From the NCBI GenBank assembly GCA_019247195.1, contig JAFAPI010000140.1:1-33707 (forward strand): a DNA stretch of 33,707 nt, read 5' to 3'. Each line of letters opens with the position of its first letter. Positions within the stretch are counted from its first letter, which is position 1. This document shows, piece by piece, positions 29,781-33,707 of the stretch. Both the position numbers and the translations under genes were made by a program. Below the pieces are notes generated by a model. That model made no database searches and had not been told where the DNA came from. It saw nothing but the letters and a program-made list of their open reading frames with translations. Source of the DNA: Gammaproteobacteria bacterium. Lineage in GTDB: Bacteria; Pseudomonadota; Gammaproteobacteria; Steroidobacterales; Steroidobacteraceae.

Positions 29781-30991
29781 AGGTAGACACCGATCTCGTC
29801 GAATTTGCCCTGGCCCGCACCGGTGGCACCGCCGATCGTGTAGCTGCCGTTGGCGTTGCCCCCACTCACCGACGTGCTGCCGTTCTCCACCTTCTCGTAC
29901 TTGTAGACCAGCGCTACATCCAAGGCAGACAGCGGCTTGTAGGCGATGCCGACGTTGGCGTAATGGTCCTTGAGGTTGGCGGCGACGTCCTTGCTGAGCT
30001 TGGCCTCGTCATAGCGGGCGAACACGGACCAGTCCGGAGTGAACTGGTACGAGGCCCACGCCGAGTAGCCGTCTGCCTTGTCGCTCACCGGAGTCGTGCC
30101 GGTCGAGGTCACGATCGAGGAGGTGCCGAAGGCCGAGGCGGCGAGGTTGTTCACCGTCTTGTAGTTCTTGGCATTGAAGTACTCCACCCCCACGCGCAGC
30201 CCGGCCACATCCACGCCGACCACGCCATCGAAGCGGGTCGCCGTGTTAGTCGGAAACGTGTCATTGCTGGCAGTGACCTGGCCGAGGTGGCCACTGTAGA
30301 AGCCCGCACCGAGCGTCAGCCACTCGATCGGCTTCACGTGCACGCGGCCCTCCAGGTCGACATCCTTGGTGCGGGTGGGGTTCTTGTAACCACCGCCATT
30401 GAGCACCGATACGGAGTAGCCGGCGAGCTCATGGTCACCGAAGCTGCCGAAGGCGTTGAGCCCCCAGTCGGCCGAGGTGCCGAACCCGAGCCGGTCGATC
30501 GTCACCTTCTCGACCCAGCGGTAGCCGTACAGGCTGTTTTCCAGCCAGGGCACCCAGGGCGTGTCCGCCGCGCCGACGCGCAGGCCGAATTCCTGCTGCG
30601 GTTTGTATTGCAGATACGCCTTCTTGATGAACACCTCGGTCACGCCGCCACTCGTGTTCTGGCCGGTGACGGCCGTGGTCGTGCCCGTGGGTGTGGTCAC
30701 CGTCGTGGTCGTCGCGCTCGAGTACTGCGCATCGGTCGTGAGGTTCGCCGACCAGACGTCGTTGAAGGTATGGTTCACGATGAGGTAGAAACGCTTGACG
30801 TCCAGGCCCGTTCCCGTGGGGGGCGTGTCGACCTCCTTGCCGGTCTTGTCATCGTTCTTGAGATCGATGTGGCTCGCGTCCGCGAAAACGACGCCACCGA
30901 CGCTGGTCTTATCGGTGATCTGCACGTCCGCTAGAGCTGTTGCAGTAGCGCAACTTAAGACTAGGGCGGCGGGGATGAGAGAGTTCCGCAT
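29765..30991 (-). CDS. Outer-membrane porin of the phosphate-starvation cluster
   Basis: A 408-residue beta-barrel protein with a signal peptide (LIPAALVLSCATATALA, cut before DVQ). The mature protein alternates short amphipathic strands with Gly/Asn/Thr-rich turns and ends in YLRWGF, the C-terminal Phe needed for barrel insertion. FNDVWSANLTTDAQY and FIKKAYLQYKP resemble the OprO/OprP-like porin group. The Pho box and the pst neighbour make phosphate or polyphosphate uptake the likely job, but selectivity is not visible in the sequence. AGGAG lies 7 nt before the ATG. Convergent with pstB2. Confidence 0.85.
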   Translation of the reverse strand: MRNSLIPAALVLSCATATALADVQITDKTSVGGVVFADASHIDLKNDDKTGKEVDTPPTGTGLDVKRFYLIVNHTFNDVWSANLTTDAQYSSATTTTVTTPTGTTTAVTGQNTSGGVTEVFIKKAYLQYKPQQEFGLRVGAADTPWVPWLENSLYGYRWVEKVTIDRLGFGTSADWGLNAFGSFGDHELAGYSVSVLNGGGYKNPTRTKDVDLEGRVHVKPIEWLTLGAGFYSGHLGQVTASNDTFPTNTATRFDGVVGVDVAGLRVGVEYFNAKNYKTVNNLAASAFGTSSIVTSTGTTPVSDKADGYSAWASYQFTPDWSVFARYDEAKLSKDVAANLKDHYANVGIAYKPLSALDVALVYKYEKVENGSTSVSGGNANGSYTIGGATGAGQGKFDEIGVYLRWGF

Positions 30992-31080
30992 TCTCGAGCT
31001 CCTGCTAGGGGCTTGGTTGTGACAGTTTTATGGCCGAAAGCGCCAGCCCGCACTTGGCAGCGCGATCAAACAGATAGCGG

Positions 31081-31114
31081 ATCGTACGACGGCGGTATGA
31101 CATCCAGATGACAC
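31081..31114 (-). promoter_or_regulatory. Pho box and -10 element of the porin promoter
   Basis: Read on the minus strand, GTGTCAT-CTGG-ATGTCAT (31114 to 31097) is a 7-4-7 Pho box. After exactly 10 bp comes TACGAT (31086 to 31081), four of six to the -10 consensus. The leader to the porin ATG would be about 85 nt. No third in-phase half-site was found. Confidence 0.72.
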
Positions 31115-31278
31115 CGGAAGAGCCACCTCGCGCCAACCCGCGAAGCCCGCGGCGCGAGTGAATCGCACCGGAGGCACAGGCGCCTTAGCGCAACGCGCAG
31201 ATGTTCCCGGCGTCAGCCCCGGCGAACCGCGCGCCCGGCCTGCCGCACCCACCTGTGGGTCAGCGGCAGGTCAGTTAT

Positions 31279-31827
31279 ATGAGGAGTGCGTCTTCAGTCG
31301 GGCGCAGCATTCCACTTTTACTGTGGGTGCTGACCGCAGGGGCGCATACGCTCGATGCCGGCAATACCGAGGTTACCCTGGAAGTGTGGCAGTTCGGGCT
31401 GCGCTGGCTCAGCGCGCAGTTCCGCCAGCTCAGTGGTCAATTCACGCCCGCGCAGGACGGGGGCCGCCTGGACGTCGTCGTGCGCACCGACTCGATCGAT
31501 TGCCGCGATGGAGAGTGGAATGTCCGTCTGCGCTCGGCGCAGTGGCTCGACACGGTCCGGTTCCCGGAGATGGTGTACCACTCGACCCGCATCGAGGTCA
31601 GCGGCGCCTCCGCCCTGGTGCAGGGCGAGCTGACGCTGCACGGGGTCACGCGCCCCCTGGCGCTACACATCACCGGGCTGGCCTGCGGCCGCGCACCGCA
31701 GGGTACCGCGCTCGCCTGCCGCTTCGAGGGTCGGGGCGAGCTCAGGCGCTCCGAGTTCGGACTGCCCCACGGTACCTGGCAGGGGGGCGACCTGGTGCAG
31801 GTGCGGGTGAGAGGGTTCGGCGGCTAG
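31279..31827 (+). CDS. YceI-family exported protein
   Basis: The ATG at 31279 gives 182 residues with a signal-like start ([15 protein letters not shown]), and GGCAGG lies 8 nt before it; a longer frame from 31201 lacks a signal peptide at its end and is less likely. The YceI lipocalin-like barrel is shown by [13 protein letters not shown] near the start, [18 protein letters not shown], and [14 protein letters not shown]. Members bind isoprenoid or other hydrophobic ligands in the periplasm; the ligand here is unknown. It is divergent from the porin, so it could share the Pho-controlled gap (30992-31278), but the visible Pho box points the other way. It overlaps dapD tail to tail by 4 nt. Confidence 0.85.
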   Translation: MRSASSVGRSIPLLLWVLTAGAHTLDAGNTEVTLEVWQFGLRWLSAQFRQLSGQFTPAQDGGRLDVVVRTDSIDCRDGEWNVRLRSAQWLDTVRFPEMVYHSTRIEVSGASALVQGELTLHGVTRPLALHITGLACGRAPQGTALACRFEGRGELRRSEFGLPHGTWQGGDLVQVRVRGFGG

Positions 31828-32660
31828 GCGTCGACGCTGCGCAGGAGCTCGTTGAGCGAGGTCTTGGCTCGCGTCTGCGCATCGACGCGTTTGACGATCA
31901 CCGCGCAGGCGAGGGCGTAGCGTCCGTCGGCGGAGGGCAGCGAGCCGGCGACCACGACCGAGCCGGCCGGTACGCGGCCCCTCAGGATGGCGCCGCTCGC
32001 GCGGTCATAGATGCGCGTACTCTGGCCGATGAAGACGCCCATCGAGATCACCGCGCCGCGCTCGACGATGACGCCCTCGACGATCTCCGAGCGCGCGCCG
32101 ATGAAGCAGTCGTCCTCGATGATGGTGGGCGCCGCCTGCACCGGCTCGAGCACGCCGCCGATCCCGACGCCCCCCGACAGATGCACGTTGCGGCCGATCT
32201 GCGCACAGGAGCCGACCGTCGCCCAGGTGTCGACCATGGTGCCGGAATCCACGTAAGCGCCGATGTTGACGTAGCTCGGCATCAGTACCACGTCGGCAGC
32301 CACGTGCGCGCCGCGGCGCACGATGGCGTGCGGCACGACGCGCACCCCGGCGGCGCGCAGCTCCGGCTCGGTTGCCTGCGCGAATTTCAGCGGCACCTTG
32401 TCGTAGAAGCGCGTATAGCCCGCATCGGTGAGCACGTTGTCGCGCACACGGAAGGACAGCAATACGGCCTTCTTCAGCCAGGTGTTGACGTGCCAGCCTC
32501 GCTCGCGGGGCTCGGCGACCCGCAGCCGCCCGTCATCGAGCAACTCGAGGGTCTCCTCCAGCGCGGCGGCCAGCTCCCGCGGCACGTTCTGCGGGTTAAG
32601 CTCGGCGCGACGTTCGAAGGCGCTCTCGATCCGACCCTGCAGCTCCTCGAGCTCACTCAT
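31824..32660 (-). CDS. dapD: Tetrahydrodipicolinate N-succinyltransferase DapD
   Basis: DapD transfers succinyl from succinyl-CoA to tetrahydrodipicolinate, the first step of the succinylase branch of lysine and diaminopimelate synthesis. The ATG at 32660 (MSELEELQ) gives 278 residues, close to E. coli (274); 26 extra codons upstream are non-homologous in character. Family features are [16 protein letters not shown], the left-handed beta-helix with hexapeptide repeats ([37 protein letters not shown]), and [14 protein letters not shown]. It follows dapC by 29 nt on the same strand. Confidence 0.96.
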   Translation of the reverse strand: MSELEELQGRIESAFERRAELNPQNVPRELAAALEETLELLDDGRLRVAEPRERGWHVNTWLKKAVLLSFRVRDNVLTDAGYTRFYDKVPLKFAQATEPELRAAGVRVVPHAIVRRGAHVAADVVLMPSYVNIGAYVDSGTMVDTWATVGSCAQIGRNVHLSGGVGIGGVLEPVQAAPTIIEDDCFIGARSEIVEGVIVERGAVISMGVFIGQSTRIYDRASGAILRGRVPAGSVVVAGSLPSADGRYALACAVIVKRVDAQTRAKTSLNELLRSVDA

Positions 32661-32689
32661 AGCGGCGCAAGTCTCGCACGGCGCGACCG

Positions 32690-33707
32690 TTAACGGGTGC
32701 GCAGGAAGTCGCGCAGCCGCTGTGCCGCCTCCACGCAATCCCCGAGCGCAGGTACGAGCGAGATGCGCACGCGGCCGGCCCCCGGATTGCCGGCCCCGGC
32801 ATCGCGTCCGAGGTAGCGGCCGGGCAGGACCGTCAGGTTGCAGCGCCGGTAGAGCTCACGCGCAAAGCGCTCATCGTCGGGCCCGACCTCGGGCCAGAGA
32901 TAGAAGGCGCCCGCCGGCGGCTGTAGTGCGAGGTGGGGGACGAGCAGCGGCAGCACGCGCGCGAACTTCTCCTGGTACAGGGCGCGGTTGAGCGCGGCGT
33001 AGCCCTCGTCCTGCCAGGCCACGATGCTCGCCTGCTGGGTGGGCAGCGGCATGGCGCAGCCATGATAGGTGCGGTAGCGCAGGAAGCGCTCGATCAGTCC
33101 CGCCTCGCCGGCTGCAAAACCAGAGCGCAGCCCAGGAACGCTCGAGCGCTTCGACAGACTGTGGAACACCACGCAGCGCTCGAAACCGCGCCGGCCCACG
33201 CTCTCGCAGGCCTCGAGGAGGCCGCCGGGCGGCCGCGCCTCATCGAGATAGATATCCGCGTAGCACTCATCGCAGGCGATGACGAAGTCGTAGCGCTCGG
33301 CGAGATCGAGCGCGCGCACGAAAAACTCGCGCGGCAGCACCGCGCCGGTCGGATTGCCGGGACTGCAGAGGAAGAGCAGCTGGCAGCGCTGCCACACCGC
33401 CGGCGGCACGGCCTCGAGTCGCGGCAGAAAACCCTCGCTCGCCGGCGTGTCAAGGTAGTACGGCTCGGCGCCGGCGAGCAGCGCCGCCCCCTCGTAGATC
33501 TGGTAGCAGGGATTGGGCATCGCCACCACGGCGCGACGCCCGGCATCAACGAGCGCCTGCACGAACGCAAAGAGCCCCTCGCGCGTGCCGTTGACCGGCA
33601 GCACCATGCGCTCCGGGTCGACCCCGCCCTCGCGCAGGCCGTAGCGGCGCGTCAGCCACGCCCCGCAGGCCGCGCGCAGCGCCGGGAGCCCGGCGGTGGT
33701 GGGATAG
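32690..33707 (-). CDS. dapC: Succinyldiaminopimelate transaminase DapC (5' end outside window)
   Basis: DapC is a PLP enzyme that makes N-succinyl-LL-diaminopimelate from the keto intermediate, between DapD and DapE. The frame stays open to the right edge and reads [14 protein letters not shown] before the internal Met at 33607, so the true start is beyond 33707. Fold-type I features: [21 protein letters not shown], the PLP-binding [10 protein letters not shown], the Schiff-base Lys in [16 protein letters not shown], and the C-terminal Arg in [18 protein letters not shown] is typical of DapC rather than ArgD. It forms a unit with dapD. Confidence 0.93.
   Translation of the reverse strand, partial: YPTTAGLPALRAACGAWLTRRYGLREGGVDPERMVLPVNGTREGLFAFVQALVDAGRRAVVAMPNPCYQIYEGAALLAGAEPYYLDTPASEGFLPRLEAVPPAVWQRCQLLFLCSPGNPTGAVLPREFFVRALDLAERYDFVIACDECYADIYLDEARPPGGLLEACESVGRRGFERCVVFHSLSKRSSVPGLRSGFAAGEAGLIERFLRYRTYHGCAMPLPTQQASIVAWQDEGYAALNRALYQEKFARVLPLLVPHLALQPPAGAFYLWPEVGPDDERFARELYRRCNLTVLPGRYLGRDAGAGNPGAGRVRISLVPALGDCVEAAQRLRDFLRTR

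Noticed and set aside
31201-31278. Longer N-terminus of the YceI-family protein
   Set aside because: The ATG at 31279 has a ribosome binding site and gives a proper signal peptide; the extra 26 codons do not.

Overview
The window is GC-rich chromosomal DNA, densely coding on both strands, with many 1-4 nt gene overlaps and several GTG/TTG starts. The gene content points to a gammaproteobacterium of the Xanthomonadales/Nevskiales type: PhoB very like the E. coli protein, a yoaA-tsaB pair, DsbB, and DapC/DapD/DapE of the succinylase lysine route. The genus cannot be fixed from the sequence alone. No tRNA, rRNA, CRISPR array, insertion sequence or phage gene was seen.

Layout. (1) 1-5524: two overlapping hybrid histidine kinases. 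The first is cut by the left edge and carries a poly-HAMP chain of 92-residue repeats and three receiver domains. The second is receiver-kinase-receiver. (2) 5575-11082: exported proteins, namely a zinc metallopeptidase, an aldose 1-epimerase, an Asp-box beta-propeller protein and an unknown protein with one C-terminal membrane helix. This stretch holds the two largest gene-free gaps (8397-8888 and 11083-11677) and several palindromes. (3) 11678-18260: housekeeping genes dusA, a cyclase-FHA fusion, GTP-type PEP carboxykinase, the DinG-family helicase yoaA, and tsaB. (4) 18276-23156: phoB-phoR, then an operon of a PlcP-like metallophosphoesterase, a GT4 glycosyltransferase and phoU. (5) 23177-24782: dsbB and dapE, convergent. 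(6) 24924-31114: pstS-pstC-pstA-pstB1-pstB2 and a convergent porin. (7) 31279-33707: a YceI-like protein, then dapD and dapC on the minus strand; dapC is cut by the right edge.

The main theme is a phosphate-starvation cluster. I read four Pho boxes of the 7-4-7 form directly from the sequence: before phoB, before the PlcP-like gene, before pstS, and on the minus strand before the porin. In three of the four a -10-like hexamer begins exactly 10 bp after a box. Together the genes would sense phosphate (PhoR, PhoU, Pst), regulate (PhoB), bring phosphate through the outer membrane (porin) and inner membrane (PstSCAB), and probably save it by replacing phospholipids with glycolipids (PlcP-like enzyme to diacylglycerol, then GT4 enzyme to glycolipid). 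Placing the putative lipid-remodelling pair in one operon with phoU, directly after phoBR, is the most interesting feature here. The lipid function is inferred from family resemblance and context and is not proved by the sequence.
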